Below are positions 1 through 9,665 of a stretch of DNA of 61,079 nucleotides, piece by piece (the first letter of the stretch is position 1; each line of letters begins with the position of its first letter). A program made the position numbers and the translations under genes. A model generated the notes under the pieces. It saw only the letters and a list, made by a program, of their open reading frames with translations, made no database searches and was not told the origin of the DNA. The DNA is from an uncultured Eubacteriales bacterium (GTDB lineage: Bacteria > Bacillota > Clostridia > Lachnospirales > Lachnospiraceae), in contig CASFID010000012.1 in the NCBI GenBank assembly GCA_949294665.1, positions 1 to 61,079 on the forward strand. Reading direction: 5' to 3'.

Positions 1-108
1 ATCAGCGTCATTAGAGAATTGAAACGGTTCCATGAGTATTTCGCCATCAGAAGAAATGGCTGAGGCAAAATGGTTAAGTTTGGCAATGTCAATACCAACG
101 TAAATCAT
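1..108 (-). CDS. IS110-family transposase, N-terminal part (cut by window edge)
   Basis: Read on the minus strand, an ATG at 108-106 opens a frame that runs off the window edge after 36 codons. The peptide begins MIYVGIDIAKLNHFASAIS, which matches the conserved start of IS110-type DEDD transposases; the D in GIDIAK is the first acidic catalytic residue of that family. A GGGAGG ribosome binding site lies about 9 bases upstream. Only the N-terminus is visible, so whether the element is intact cannot be judged. It borders the defence island to its right and is the best visible sign of mobility at this end. Confidence 0.8.
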   Translation of the reverse strand, partial: MIYVGIDIAKLNHFASAISSDGEILMEPFQFSNDAD

Positions 109-886
109 GAGGCAGTACCTCCCTTTCTAAAGTCTGATACCGTGATATCCACCAGCGATTATCATCGTAGACTTGATTGAAATAAGTACTCAGAAGAAAT
201 ACTCCCGGCAACATCCAGCACATAAACAATTCAGATAAAGGCAGCGGCAATACACTCCTATAGAGTAGTCAAGGCTACAGGAAATCATCAACAGTCCACA
301 GTATCTGAATGTATTGAACCACGATACCAGATTAAAAGAAAGGAAAAGTGGTGTTTGAGTTTCTACAAACATCATACAAGAAAATTATAAAGATAATTTA
401 GATCTATTCTTTACAAGGGATTATAAGGATGTATATATAGAATATACCAGATCTGTATTGAAAAATATAATTGATAGAATCAATCGTTATAAAAAACAAA
501 TAGAAAAATTAGGGTGAAAAATTTAGTTCGATTAATAAAAATTGTCACTAAAGTGAGATGTAACTATATATTATAAAATGTTATTTGTGTATAATAGGCA
601 GCGTCGGTTAAAATATGGCTATTTGCTTAGGACTGATATCGATAAATCCCTACTGAAGATAAAAAGTATTGGTGTCGCTTATTTTAAATAAGATTTAGTC
701 AAGAAATAGTCAAAGAAGAGATGATGTGAGTTGATACAAGGTCTGCAAAATATACATTTAATGATTTTCCGTTGATTAAGTTTAAATACCTTTATTTTAG
801 AAAAAGTTATGGTTTAAATGTTATAGTAAAAAAGGAATTGTGAAATGGCTTAACCCCAACGGCTAGGTCCTTAATATGCCATAATA
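109..886. other. AT-rich intergenic stretch with gene debris
   Basis: No convincing intact gene is seen. The part next to the transposase is probably the untranslated end of the IS110 element. A 52-codon open stretch on the plus strand (359-517) ends in a lysine-rich, protein-like tail (TRSVLKNIIDRINRYKKQ) without a plausible start, and a second short frame at 578-691 reads like a C-terminal fragment (RLKYGYLLRTDIDKSLLKIK). Both look like remnants of decayed genes, but neither is long enough to be sure. Composition is like the dpt/dnd genes and unlike the GC-richer genes after 16.4 kb. Confidence 0.4.
359..517 (+). pseudogene. possible C-terminal gene remnant
   Basis: An open plus-strand frame of 52 codons with no recognisable start follows a stop at 356-358. 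The encoded peptide is charged and helical-looking, with a run IIDRINRYKKQIEKLG at its end. No family is recognised. It lies between the IS110 end and the dpt/dnd operon, where decayed genes are common. It could equally be a chance open frame. Confidence 0.2.
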
Positions 887-915
887 TTGACTTTGTTCAA
901 GGGTAAGACTATATT
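887..915 (+). promoter_or_regulatory. sigma-A promoter of the HTH-dpt operon
   Basis: TTGACT at 887-892 and TATATT at 910-915 are separated by exactly 17 bases. This is the only good sigma-A promoter seen before the first gene of the island, and predicts a transcript starting near 922, about 44 bases before the HTH gene. Confidence 0.65.
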
Positions 916-965
916 AATAGAAAGAATAATATTCGGTTTTAATTATACAGATGAGGGACAAAATT

Positions 966-1178
966 ATGCAGTACTTATCAATCAGACCGGTAACAGAAAA
1001 ATGGGGACTTTCCGTAAAGAGAGTCAACGTGCTATGCTTGAAAGAAAGAATTGACGGAGCAGCAAAGATCGGTTCCTATTGGGCGGTTCCAGCAACTGCG
1101 GAAAAACCGAAGGATGGAAGGATCAAAAGCAGAAAATATATAAAAAATACTCAAGGAGGAAAGAATCGTGGATTGTAA
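966..1178 (+). CDS. small helix-turn-helix DNA-binding protein
   Basis: A 70-residue basic protein. The segment RPVTEKWGLSVKRVNVLC followed by an acid-rich recognition turn and SYWAVPATAEKPKDGR matches the small MerR/excisionase-like HTH proteins common in Lachnospiraceae, where a winged HTH ends in an AVPxxAEKPxDGR motif. I start it at 966 because a GAGGG sits 8-9 bases before that ATG; the ATG at 951 has no such site. The 3' end overlaps the GTG start of dptF by 11 bases, so the two are probably translated together. Its place as first gene of the dpt/dnd island suggests a regulator of the system, which is inference. Confidence 0.7.
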   Translation: MQYLSIRPVTEKWGLSVKRVNVLCLKERIDGAAKIGSYWAVPATAEKPKDGRIKSRKYIKNTQGGKNRGL

Positions 1179-2907
1179 GTTTATTGCACAATTAAGCAGG
1201 CTTCGCAAGTTATCGGCAGAGTCCGTTGAAAATACAAGCACATTTGATCCATTTAAAGAGTATTTGCATGTTGAGAGACAAGTGGAAATAGAACTTCGTG
1301 AGCTATTGCGAAGTGTAAACTCAAATCAGAAAAAATGCTTAGTACTGCTTTGCGGTAGTGCCGGCGATGGTAAGTCGCATCTGATTTCTTATCTTAAGAA
1401 TTCGGATACGGAAGGCTTGCTTGATGACTATGAACCGTACAATGATGCAACTGAAAGTAGCGAACCAACTCTCACATCTATTGACACTCTGGCAGAGAAA
1501 CTATCCTCTTTTAATGATGAGAATCTTGAAATTTCAGATGGAAAAAAGATGATTATTGCCATTAATCTTGGAACTTTGAATAATTTTATTGATTCTGAAA
1601 AGGGAAAGAAATTTTCAAAATTAAAAGAGTATGTTTTTTCAAATGGCATCTTTTCTGGATATAGACAGAGAACAGGATATCAAGCTGGTAGTATGTTTCA
1701 ACATGTTAGTTTCTCTGACTATCAAGTTTTTTCGCTTTGTGAGAATGGTATAGAAACAGTTTTTTTAGATTCGTTATTTAAAAAGGTGTTTCAAAATGAT
1801 ATTCAAAATCCTTTTTACATAGCCTATGAAGAATGTGGGAGTTGTGCGCTGTGTACTCGATGTCCAGTTCGACATAATTATGAGTTTCTATCGAACTGTT
1901 CAAATCAAAAGACAGTTATTGAAAGAGTAATTGAGATTGCAATTAAAGATAAAGCTATTGTTTCAACCAGAGAAGTTTTGAATCTTTTGTATGATTTAAT
2001 GGTTCATCCAGATTTTGATACTAAAAAAATCGGCGTTGGAACATCGGATGTTAAGTATCTGACCTATTATTTGAGTTGGACGACACCTATGTTGCTTAAT
2101 GAATATAAGGATATCTCTCCTATACTTAATGAAATTAGAAAACATGATATTCTGAAAGTAAGGAGTAGCGAATCTGATATAGAAGCTACGAGGTTTCATT
2201 CACTTGAAAATATCGAAGATGTGTTCGGGAGCTCTACGGAGAATACACCATACCATGTGCTTAATAATCTGACTGATGTATCAATTTTGGGTGGAATCAA
2301 GCCGGATTTGAAAAAAATTATTTATCGTTTTATTGCCCGTATCAATGATTTTGGAACAAATCGAAAGAATACACTAAGTCAGATAAGACTCCAAGAATTT
2401 ATTCGTTATTTATATGTTCAGAATAGCGGTAATGAAAAAAAACTTGGTGAGTTGTATAAGGCTGTAAGGCATGCCGTTTTAGAGTGGAATGGAGAGTTTG
2501 AGGATGATTATATTTGCATAGATAATACTAATGATCGACTCTGGATTCTTGAACAACTGCAGATTAAGTCAGCCATTAATCAACATACCCAGATTGTTAC
2601 TGGAACGATCCAACGTTTTTCGCCTTTATTGGTTTTGCGTTTTCAAAAAGCCAATTCTTCTACTAATGAGTCTGTTGAACTGAATGTAGATTTCGCGTTG
2701 TATGAATTAATTTGTGACATGAAAGAGGGATACCGTCCAACCGTTCAGGATAAAAACCATCATGCCGATTTCGTAAGTTTTGTGCAACGATTAATTGAAT
2801 TTGGAAACAAATGTGAAAAGATTATGCTGATTCCGAAAGAAAGCAATAAGGCGTATAAGATAATTTTTGAAGAAACTGAATTTGGATATGAATTTAAGGT
2901 AGTGTAA
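1168..2907 (+). CDS. dptF: DNA phosphorothioation-dependent restriction protein DptF
   Basis: 579 residues; DptF acts with DptG and DptH to restrict DNA lacking phosphorothioate marks. A P-loop GSAGDGKS is at residues 63-70, in keeping with the ATPase nature of the family. Four cysteines at 223, 226, 229 and 232 (CGSCALCTRC) form a CxxCxxCxxC array likely to bind zinc or an iron-sulfur centre. The start is GTG at 1168, supported by AAGGAGGA at 1153-1160. dptG follows after three bases, so the genes are one operon. The assignment rests on the P-loop plus gene order dptF-dptG-dptH-dndBCDE, which is specific to this system. Confidence 0.88.
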   Translation: MDCKFIAQLSRLRKLSAESVENTSTFDPFKEYLHVERQVEIELRELLRSVNSNQKKCLVLLCGSAGDGKSHLISYLKNSDTEGLLDDYEPYNDATESSEPTLTSIDTLAEKLSSFNDENLEISDGKKMIIAINLGTLNNFIDSEKGKKFSKLKEYVFSNGIFSGYRQRTGYQAGSMFQHVSFSDYQVFSLCENGIETVFLDSLFKKVFQNDIQNPFYIAYEECGSCALCTRCPVRHNYEFLSNCSNQKTVIERVIEIAIKDKAIVSTREVLNLLYDLMVHPDFDTKKIGVGTSDVKYLTYYLSWTTPMLLNEYKDISPILNEIRKHDILKVRSSESDIEATRFHSLENIEDVFGSSTENTPYHVLNNLTDVSILGGIKPDLKKIIYRFIARINDFGTNRKNTLSQIRLQEFIRYLYVQNSGNEKKLGELYKAVRHAVLEWNGEFEDDYICIDNTNDRLWILEQLQIKSAINQHTQIVTGTIQRFSPLLVLRFQKANSSTNESVELNVDFALYELICDMKEGYRPTVQDKNHHADFVSFVQRLIEFGNKCEKIMLIPKESNKAYKIIFEETEFGYEFKVV

Positions 2908-2910
2908 GTT

Positions 2911-4293
2911 ATGGAATATCAATTAAGCGTTGAACAATTTAGAAAAAGTAAAATGTTTGATTCCAATGGAAAATTTCATCATAACTCTGGAAACAGATTT
3001 AAGCTTTTCCCCTTTGATACAAGCAGTAAAGCGCCTGTAATGGAATTAGAATCATTGCTTGGGAATTTCCTTTGTAGAATCGAAGGAAAAGAGCCAAAGA
3101 AAATTACTGTTGCAGATCTAGTAGAGAAGTTAAAAAAAGAAACAGAGATTCAGGCTGGGCAAGAAGAATTGTTTTTTGAGACAATTCGTCAGTTGTTTTT
3201 CACAACTAATGGTATGATAAGACCTCTAAATCTTCAAATGATTGAACAAATTCCTTGTACTGAAATGAGTGAAATTAAAATCGCAGAATATTTGGTAGAC
3301 GTTCTCGGAGAATCAGATTCACTTCGAAAAAGTTTGTCGAATACAAAGGTAAAAGCGAGTAATAATGTTTTGGAAAATCTTGTTCTTTCTAAATTGGAAT
3401 TTGGAAATCCACCAAAAGGAAAAGGAGGCCTGAAATATTTCCGAATTGTAGAATCTTTGAGAGCTTCGTTTGAAGAAGATTTTAATTATGTTCTTGGAGA
3501 TTCCAAACGATTGAGAGAATACTTGATTGAGCTTTTGGAATTGTATTTTTTTTCATATACGGCACAGGCAAGTTTACAGTTGAGGCGCTTTATGGACGGA
3601 GAACGTGATCGCAATATTCCCTTGTACTTCTGCTTGGAATGGGAAAAGACCAGTCAGAGCAGGCTATGTTTTACAGAAGGTTGGCAGAAATTACAGAGCG
3701 CCATAGAAAAAATGTTTGCGCATGTTATTACCCTTGAAATTCTAAATCAAACAGATGATGGTTCAGAACTTGTTGATTATATTCGCTTGGGTGAAATAGT
3801 CTCTAACGATGAAAAAGATAAAAAGATTAGTGAGCAGATAGATGCCTTAACTGCATTATATAGGGCATCGATTACTGATTGTGCTGAAATGAATGATATG
3901 AAAAAGAAATTTTCTCCGTCTGGAATGACGGCTGCATCTCTTAGCTTCCTCTTTGATTCCATCAGGATACAGTTTGAAAATACGGGACGTAATGCAAGAT
4001 ACAAGTCTTATGCAAATAAGTTTGAGAGCTGTTGCAGAAACTTCCTGAAGAATCGTGGACGAAGTGGCCGGATGTTAAATCTTTCAGAAGAGAATCTAAT
4101 CTTTATTACAAAACTTTGTATAAAAAATCAAGACCACATGCGTTTGAAAGACGTTTTTAAAGCTTTTGAAAGAAGAGGAATCTTTTTGGATGATATTTCT
4201 AAAGAGCAAGCTACTGATTATTATGAAAAGCTTAACCTTATAGAGAAGAAGAGCGATAGTGGGGATGCTAAGTATGTTAAACGAATTTTATGA
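2911..4293 (+). CDS. dptG: DNA phosphorothioation-dependent restriction protein DptG
   Basis: 460 residues, starting MEYQLSVEQFRKSKMFDSNG. DptG is a family without known catalytic motifs that is needed together with DptF and DptH for restriction of unmodified DNA. I see no P-loop, membrane segment or cysteine cluster. Identity is taken mainly from its size and its position between dptF and the very long dptH. It starts 3 bases after dptF stops, and its end overlaps the dptH start by about 20 bases, so translation is probably coupled. Confidence 0.8.
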   Translation: MEYQLSVEQFRKSKMFDSNGKFHHNSGNRFKLFPFDTSSKAPVMELESLLGNFLCRIEGKEPKKITVADLVEKLKKETEIQAGQEELFFETIRQLFFTTNGMIRPLNLQMIEQIPCTEMSEIKIAEYLVDVLGESDSLRKSLSNTKVKASNNVLENLVLSKLEFGNPPKGKGGLKYFRIVESLRASFEEDFNYVLGDSKRLREYLIELLELYFFSYTAQASLQLRRFMDGERDRNIPLYFCLEWEKTSQSRLCFTEGWQKLQSAIEKMFAHVITLEILNQTDDGSELVDYIRLGEIVSNDEKDKKISEQIDALTALYRASITDCAEMNDMKKKFSPSGMTAASLSFLFDSIRIQFENTGRNARYKSYANKFESCCRNFLKNRGRSGRMLNLSEENLIFITKLCIKNQDHMRLKDVFKAFERRGIFLDDISKEQATDYYEKLNLIEKKSDSGDAKYVKRIL

Positions 4294-7200
4294 TTACATT
4301 GCGAAAAATACTTTAAACTTCTTTCAAGAACGGGCAGAGAATATACGACCTGGAGAGAGGTATTGTTTAAAACTTGATACAGAAGATATGGTGGCAGGTG
4401 TAGATCATGCGCTTAAAAATATTACCGATTTGAACAATATTCAAGGAACCTTTGAATATGGGGAGGTATATTCTACTTTCACGATTAAGCTGGGATTAGA
4501 TCAGGAAATTGTTGTTGCTTCTAAAATCGATGGAATGACTGACGATTTTCTGGCCACTTTGAGAAACGCTGAGCTAATTTCAAAGCATTTCTCGATTTTG
4601 ATAGTAACCTATTCTGCGCTTGATACGATTACAAGTGGTACAGGTGATTTAACGGCAAAGGGTATGCCATTTCATGCTTCCTCTATAATTTCTAAAATTA
4701 GGGATGATATTCAAAATGCTCAATTGTCGGTGGCAGATAAAACTCTTTTGGAGTATGAGTTGGAACATAAGCAGTCGGATCGTTTTATTGATAAATCTTC
4801 TCTTTTTGAGTATTCAGATTTATTGACAGTGTTGGGAAGAGGATTTGTAAAGAAAGAAGATTATCCACGCTTTTGTTTGCTAGCAGATCCTGAATCCCAT
4901 CATATGGTTGATGAAAAGAAACTTCGGGAACGGTTGGATGAAAATCATAGTTTTTTTGAACGGATTGATCGTGTTGTGAAACACGGTAATATTTCTGATG
5001 ATCTTGAACGGGATTTTGATGATTCATTCATCTCGCATCTGATGAATTGTAAAAAGAAAAATATTCCGTGGTATAAGGATTGTACTTACAATCAGGTCAA
5101 GACTTCTCAAGATAAGCTTAAGAAGCAACTGGATAATCCGCTGATTATAGAAGACTCAGAATTTGAAGTATATTCAGGTTCTCCTTTGGAATATTCTTTC
5201 TTGCCGAATGAACAATTCTTTATTCGTGATGACGGAGATACTAAAGCTAAGCGTAGAAAGAAAAATATTATCATATATAATCCGGATCATAAAGAAAGTA
5301 TTACTATTGAGGTTAGTACTAATATTACAATTCGACAATCTGGACTTGAGATGAATGGATGTAAGGTTAAATCTTCTTCTAAATTAGTGCAAATTGTAAT
5401 GAGCCCGAAAGGTTGTACATTTGCACAAGCTAAGATTACCGATACAAACAATAATATCACTTATGTAGTTAAAGTGTGTGTTATTGATGTGCTTCCCCAA
5501 TATTTAGAAAACATTCAAACATCATATCTACTGAATGTTCCTAAGAACTTGGATAGGGCTACAATTCAGGTTTACGGAATTAGTAAAGTTTTGGTTATAA
5601 ACGCGGGATTTGATGAGATCGCAAATGTCGATATTGTATCTGATGGTATCTATGAATGCGGGTATAATCAAACGCTCAATTTGTTATTTGACGAGGAAAC
5701 TATAGATACTGATACAGGTTATCTTAATTGCAAATTAAAGTTTGGCACAATCATTGTGCCGCTTCAGATTCGGGATGAAGTAAGTAAACCGATTGAGCTT
5801 ACTGGTTTTGGTGCCTTTAAATGGAAGTTTAACGAAAAAAAGAGTCTGGAATATCGAAATGGTAAGGTTATTACCGGCACAACGGAATTCTCTATAAGGG
5901 GAGCTTTTAGATATCCCCTCTCCATTGAGGAGGCAATTGTGGAAAACGAATGGTTAGCAGTACGGGAAACACCTGATGGCTTAGAAGAATATCCTTTAAA
6001 CGTTACTGATGAAATTCGTTCTGCATACATACGTTTGGTGAAAACATATAGGGATAAGAAAACTCTACCAAGTCTTACTTACTACAGCCAGGATCTCCTC
6101 GATGTAGCCCAATCTTATGTGAATACAGTGGAAAAGGAATTTGTTGCAATTGAGGCTGGATCTACGCTTGATACCAAACAGAATCATGCCCTGCTATTGG
6201 GTTGCGTAATAAAAAACTATGATGAGGAAGTAATAGCAATGAGTCCGGTGCATCCTCTGAATGTGATGTATCAGATTGCGCTTACGGGAGAAGAAGAAGT
6301 TGGCACTGTAAGAGAAAATTTGATTGAAAAATTGACTGCATTGTATTTAGTGCCATTTATCAAAGATACCAATAAAAATTTATATCAAGCTATTGAACAG
6401 AAATATGCACCAGAGTGGAGGTATTATGCGCCTATCTCAAATAGGAGATATCAAGGAGCACGAAATTTTATACAAAAACTGGTGTGCGACAAAATTACAC
6501 AGTATAAAGAGCATTTCTCATTTTTATTTGAAGATATTGACAATCGTCAAATGTTTATAAACCTTGTAAATATGGGGGATTGCAGAGAAATTTTCCAAGG
6601 AATATTACGCTTTTATGCACAAAATCTGAAAAACGGAACCGATCCAGATGATTTGCTTAGTTTTGTTATCAATATTTATGCGGATAGTGGAATGTATAAT
6701 GAATTTTCTTTGTTATCTGATCAGTATAAATTGAAAATGTTTATCCGGGAATTGTATGGCAATGAAGATGTTAGTGATCTGGCTATGACTATGACCGGGA
6801 AAGTTCGTTGTTATTTCAAAAACCCTGCGGAAACAAAGTATGAGTATGCCCATTTAACATTTTATGAAATGAATTCGGCAGAAGATACCGGAGCTAGCCG
6901 GATGGATTCTATCACAACAGGTATTGCCCTTCATGGATTGATTTCGGGTACGCCTTCCGTACTAAATGCAGGATGGTATAAGACTGGATTTGGCATAAAA
7001 TATGCAGAGAAGAATCAGTTGACTAGGCTTGCTGCTTATTATAATGCATTGCATAGAGTTGCTTTTTCTGGGAGTTCTTATGAACCAGCATCATGTATAT
7101 TTACTGAAATTGAGCAGGGGCAGGAAGGGCAGCTGGGGAAAATTTATTCATCTTCTAATTGGGTAGTGTTTGTTGATCCAAAAGTAGATCTTTCTTTTTT

Positions 7201-9592
7201 TCAGAAAAAGAGAAATACTCAGGATGAATTGTTGATTATTCATTACAGTGACCAATATACTTCCGCAAGTGGTTATGATGATATTACCGTTACACAGAAA
7301 TCGGATCAGTACAATGAAATCATTTATGAGCAGTTACAGAAGAAGGGTGTCATAGCAGATACAGAAAATATTAGTGAAATAATTAACCTTTTTAATGCAA
7401 TTAATGGTGGATGGTTGTTACGTCTGATTACGGCTAAGAAACTTACAGGCGCTGTTGATAGCTATTTTAGTAGAGAAAAAATGAGTATATTGTCAGCTAT
7501 AAAGGTATGTATGGCATACTATTCTCATCCTGATATTGTATGGATTCCAGTATCATTGGAAGAGATGCTTAGAGTTTCGGGCGGAGCGGGATTATCCCAA
7601 AAAGAAGGACTTCTTTCTGCGAAAAACCTTGGATTTGAACCACGTCCGACCAGCGATGATATTCTTTTAGTTGGCATCGAAGGTCCAAAGGATCAGGTTA
7701 AAATTTATATACACCCTGTAGAAGTGAAGATTGGACAGAATTCTTCAGGAGTACTGAGCAAAGCAAATGCACAGCTTTTGAATACTTATAATGGTCTGTG
7801 GGAAGCTCTTTGGCCGGATGAAGGAAGAGATACTTTGGAAAGAAAACTTACTCGTAACTTTTTTATTCAACTTCTACTGGTATGTTGTGAGAAAATGAAA
7901 CTATATAATATTTATCCTGATGAAAAGTGGGATGATGTTCTGGATTTGTATCGAGAAAATCTCTTGAATGAGCGATATAAGTTTTCTAATGCGATGGATC
8001 AGTATATTGGAAAAGGTACGGTTATATCGTTTGACACAGATGTATTGAATATTGCAGGGGAAATTTATAATGATGTATGTCTACTTGAGTTTCCTGAAAA
8101 AATGGGATCTTCATATATGGTTTTCTCTGCACAGAAAATTGAGCAGAGTCTGGAAAAAGATTTTAAGGCATTGCCTACAAGAATAAAAAAACTTTATATG
8201 CAGCATCCTAAAGAGGAAACGACTTCTCATGAAACTACAGAAGAAATTGTCAGTAATGTTGTGGAAATGCCTGATATGTCGCAAGGCACAGATTGGACTA
8301 ACACCGGTCTCCCTATTAATATGGTTGCAGAGAGTTCAAACGAATATAAGGTTGAGCCTGTAGATCAAAATATGGATGTGCAGGTTGCAGGTATGGGGGG
8401 AGATAACGATATTGTAGTGGAGGAACAAGTTGGAATGCATATTATTTTTGGGCATGATATGACTTCTGGGCAGCCTGTAATATGGGAGCCAAATGATACA
8501 AATAAACTCTTTCATACTAATACGGGTATCATTGGAACAATGGGAACTGGTAAAACTCAGTTTACAAAATCAATTATTACTCAGCTTTATTATGAACAAA
8601 GCAAAAATGTTGATGGGGAGCCTCTTGGCATTTTAATATTTGATTATAAAGGTGATTATAACGAAAGCAAGGAGGATTTTTTAAAGGCAACTAAGGCTAA
8701 GATACTGAAACCGTATCATTTGCCATTTAATCCATTGGCGCTTACTAAGTCAAAGGTGTTTAAACCTTTGTTGCCGATTCATACGGCAAATGCATTTAAA
8801 GATACCCTTTCAAAGGTATATGGTTTGGGACCAAAGCAGCAGAATACATTATTTCAGTGCATTATTGATGCATATGCTTCCAGAGGAATTATTCCAGGAG
8901 ATCCTTCGACTTGGGGTAACACACCACCAACTTTTGATACTGTATATTCAATATACTCTAGTGATGCAGAAATTAAAAAAAGCGACTCTTTGGCAGCAGC
9001 TATGGATAAGTTATATCAGTTTCAGGTATTTGAAGGAAATGCTAACTTAACAGAGGCCCTTTTTGAATTACTTCATGGCGTCGTTGTTATAGATCTTTCG
9101 GGATATGATGCCGATATTCAGAATTTAATTGTGGCGATTACACTCGATCTGTTTTATTCTCAGATGCTTGCGGCTGGCTCTAGCAAACTTGATGGTCAGT
9201 TCAGACAATTAACAAAGCTAATCTTAGTTGATGAAGCAGATAACTTTATGAGTGAAGGATTTCCTGCACTAAAGAAAATTCTGAAAGAGGGAAGAGAATT
9301 TGGCGTTGGCACGATCTTGTCTACACAGTTCCTGAAACACTTTGGAAATGGTGATGATGATTATGCAAAGTATATCTTAACATGGGTAGTGCATAATGTA
9401 GCCGATCTCAAGAGTGCAGATGTAGAGTTTGTATTTAAGACGGAAGCAAAGAGCAGTGAAAGTCAGACTCTTTACAACGATATTAAGGCGTTACAGAAAC
9501 ACCATAGTATCGTTAAAATCAGCAGCCAGAAACCTCAATATATTGAGGATAAAGCTTTTTGGCAGTTGTATAGTGAGTTAAACCTAGATTGA
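4274..9592 (+). CDS. dptH: DNA phosphorothioation-dependent restriction protein DptH (FtsK/HerA-like ATPase)
   Basis: About 1772 residues, the typical giant size of DptH. The C-terminal third is a HerA/FtsK-type motor: Walker A GTMGTGKT at about 1421-1428 and Walker B LILVDEAD with D1653. The long N-terminal part has no motif I recognise. Together with DptF and DptG it cleaves or damages DNA lacking sulfur marks. Several starts are possible (GTG 4259, ATG 4265, ATG 4274); I prefer 4274 because GGGG at 4261-4264 lies 9 bases before it. The reading frame is intact across all 5.3 kb, which argues the system is under selection. Confidence 0.87.
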   Translation: MLNEFYDYIAKNTLNFFQERAENIRPGERYCLKLDTEDMVAGVDHALKNITDLNNIQGTFEYGEVYSTFTIKLGLDQEIVVASKIDGMTDDFLATLRNAELISKHFSILIVTYSALDTITSGTGDLTAKGMPFHASSIISKIRDDIQNAQLSVADKTLLEYELEHKQSDRFIDKSSLFEYSDLLTVLGRGFVKKEDYPRFCLLADPESHHMVDEKKLRERLDENHSFFERIDRVVKHGNISDDLERDFDDSFISHLMNCKKKNIPWYKDCTYNQVKTSQDKLKKQLDNPLIIEDSEFEVYSGSPLEYSFLPNEQFFIRDDGDTKAKRRKKNIIIYNPDHKESITIEVSTNITIRQSGLEMNGCKVKSSSKLVQIVMSPKGCTFAQAKITDTNNNITYVVKVCVIDVLPQYLENIQTSYLLNVPKNLDRATIQVYGISKVLVINAGFDEIANVDIVSDGIYECGYNQTLNLLFDEETIDTDTGYLNCKLKFGTIIVPLQIRDEVSKPIELTGFGAFKWKFNEKKSLEYRNGKVITGTTEFSIRGAFRYPLSIEEAIVENEWLAVRETPDGLEEYPLNVTDEIRSAYIRLVKTYRDKKTLPSLTYYSQDLLDVAQSYVNTVEKEFVAIEAGSTLDTKQNHALLLGCVIKNYDEEVIAMSPVHPLNVMYQIALTGEEEVGTVRENLIEKLTALYLVPFIKDTNKNLYQAIEQKYAPEWRYYAPISNRRYQGARNFIQKLVCDKITQYKEHFSFLFEDIDNRQMFINLVNMGDCREIFQGILRFYAQNLKNGTDPDDLLSFVINIYADSGMYNEFSLLSDQYKLKMFIRELYGNEDVSDLAMTMTGKVRCYFKNPAETKYEYAHLTFYEMNSAEDTGASRMDSITTGIALHGLISGTPSVLNAGWYKTGFGIKYAEKNQLTRLAAYYNALHRVAFSGSSYEPASCIFTEIEQGQEGQLGKIYSSSNWVVFVDPKVDLSFFQKKRNTQDELLIIHYSDQYTSASGYDDITVTQKSDQYNEIIYEQLQKKGVIADTENISEIINLFNAINGGWLLRLITAKKLTGAVDSYFSREKMSILSAIKVCMAYYSHPDIVWIPVSLEEMLRVSGGAGLSQKEGLLSAKNLGFEPRPTSDDILLVGIEGPKDQVKIYIHPVEVKIGQNSSGVLSKANAQLLNTYNGLWEALWPDEGRDTLERKLTRNFFIQLLLVCCEKMKLYNIYPDEKWDDVLDLYRENLLNERYKFSNAMDQYIGKGTVISFDTDVLNIAGEIYNDVCLLEFPEKMGSSYMVFSAQKIEQSLEKDFKALPTRIKKLYMQHPKEETTSHETTEEIVSNVVEMPDMSQGTDWTNTGLPINMVAESSNEYKVEPVDQNMDVQVAGMGGDNDIVVEEQVGMHIIFGHDMTSGQPVIWEPNDTNKLFHTNTGIIGTMGTGKTQFTKSIITQLYYEQSKNVDGEPLGILIFDYKGDYNESKEDFLKATKAKILKPYHLPFNPLALTKSKVFKPLLPIHTANAFKDTLSKVYGLGPKQQNTLFQCIIDAYASRGIIPGDPSTWGNTPPTFDTVYSIYSSDAEIKKSDSLAAAMDKLYQFQVFEGNANLTEALFELLHGVVVIDLSGYDADIQNLIVAITLDLFYSQMLAAGSSKLDGQFRQLTKLILVDEADNFMSEGFPALKKILKEGREFGVGTILSTQFLKHFGNGDDDYAKYILTWVVHNVADLKSADVEFVFKTEAKSSESQTLYNDIKALQKHHSIVKISSQKPQYIEDKAFWQLYSELNLD

Positions 9593-9604
9593 CAGACTCA
9601 AGTT

Positions 9605-9645
9605 GAAGCGCTATACTTAAGTATACTACTTAAGTATAGCGCTTC
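9605..9645. repeat. perfect 19-bp-arm inverted repeat between dptH and dndB
   Basis: Arms 9605-9623 and 9627-9645 are exact reverse complements, separated by three bases. The hairpin begins 13 bases after the dptH stop and ends 20 bases before the dndB start. It is followed by only TTT, so it is a poor classical terminator. It could be a processing or partial-termination element that sets different levels of restriction and modification proteins, or a binding site for a dimeric regulator. Confidence 0.85.
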
Positions 9646-9665
9646 TTTGCGCATTTGGAGGGAAA

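Noticed and set aside
190-375. A 61-codon minus-strand frame near the IS110 end
   Set aside because: Cysteine-rich peptide with no family resemblance and no RBS; probably a chance frame in IS or gene debris.
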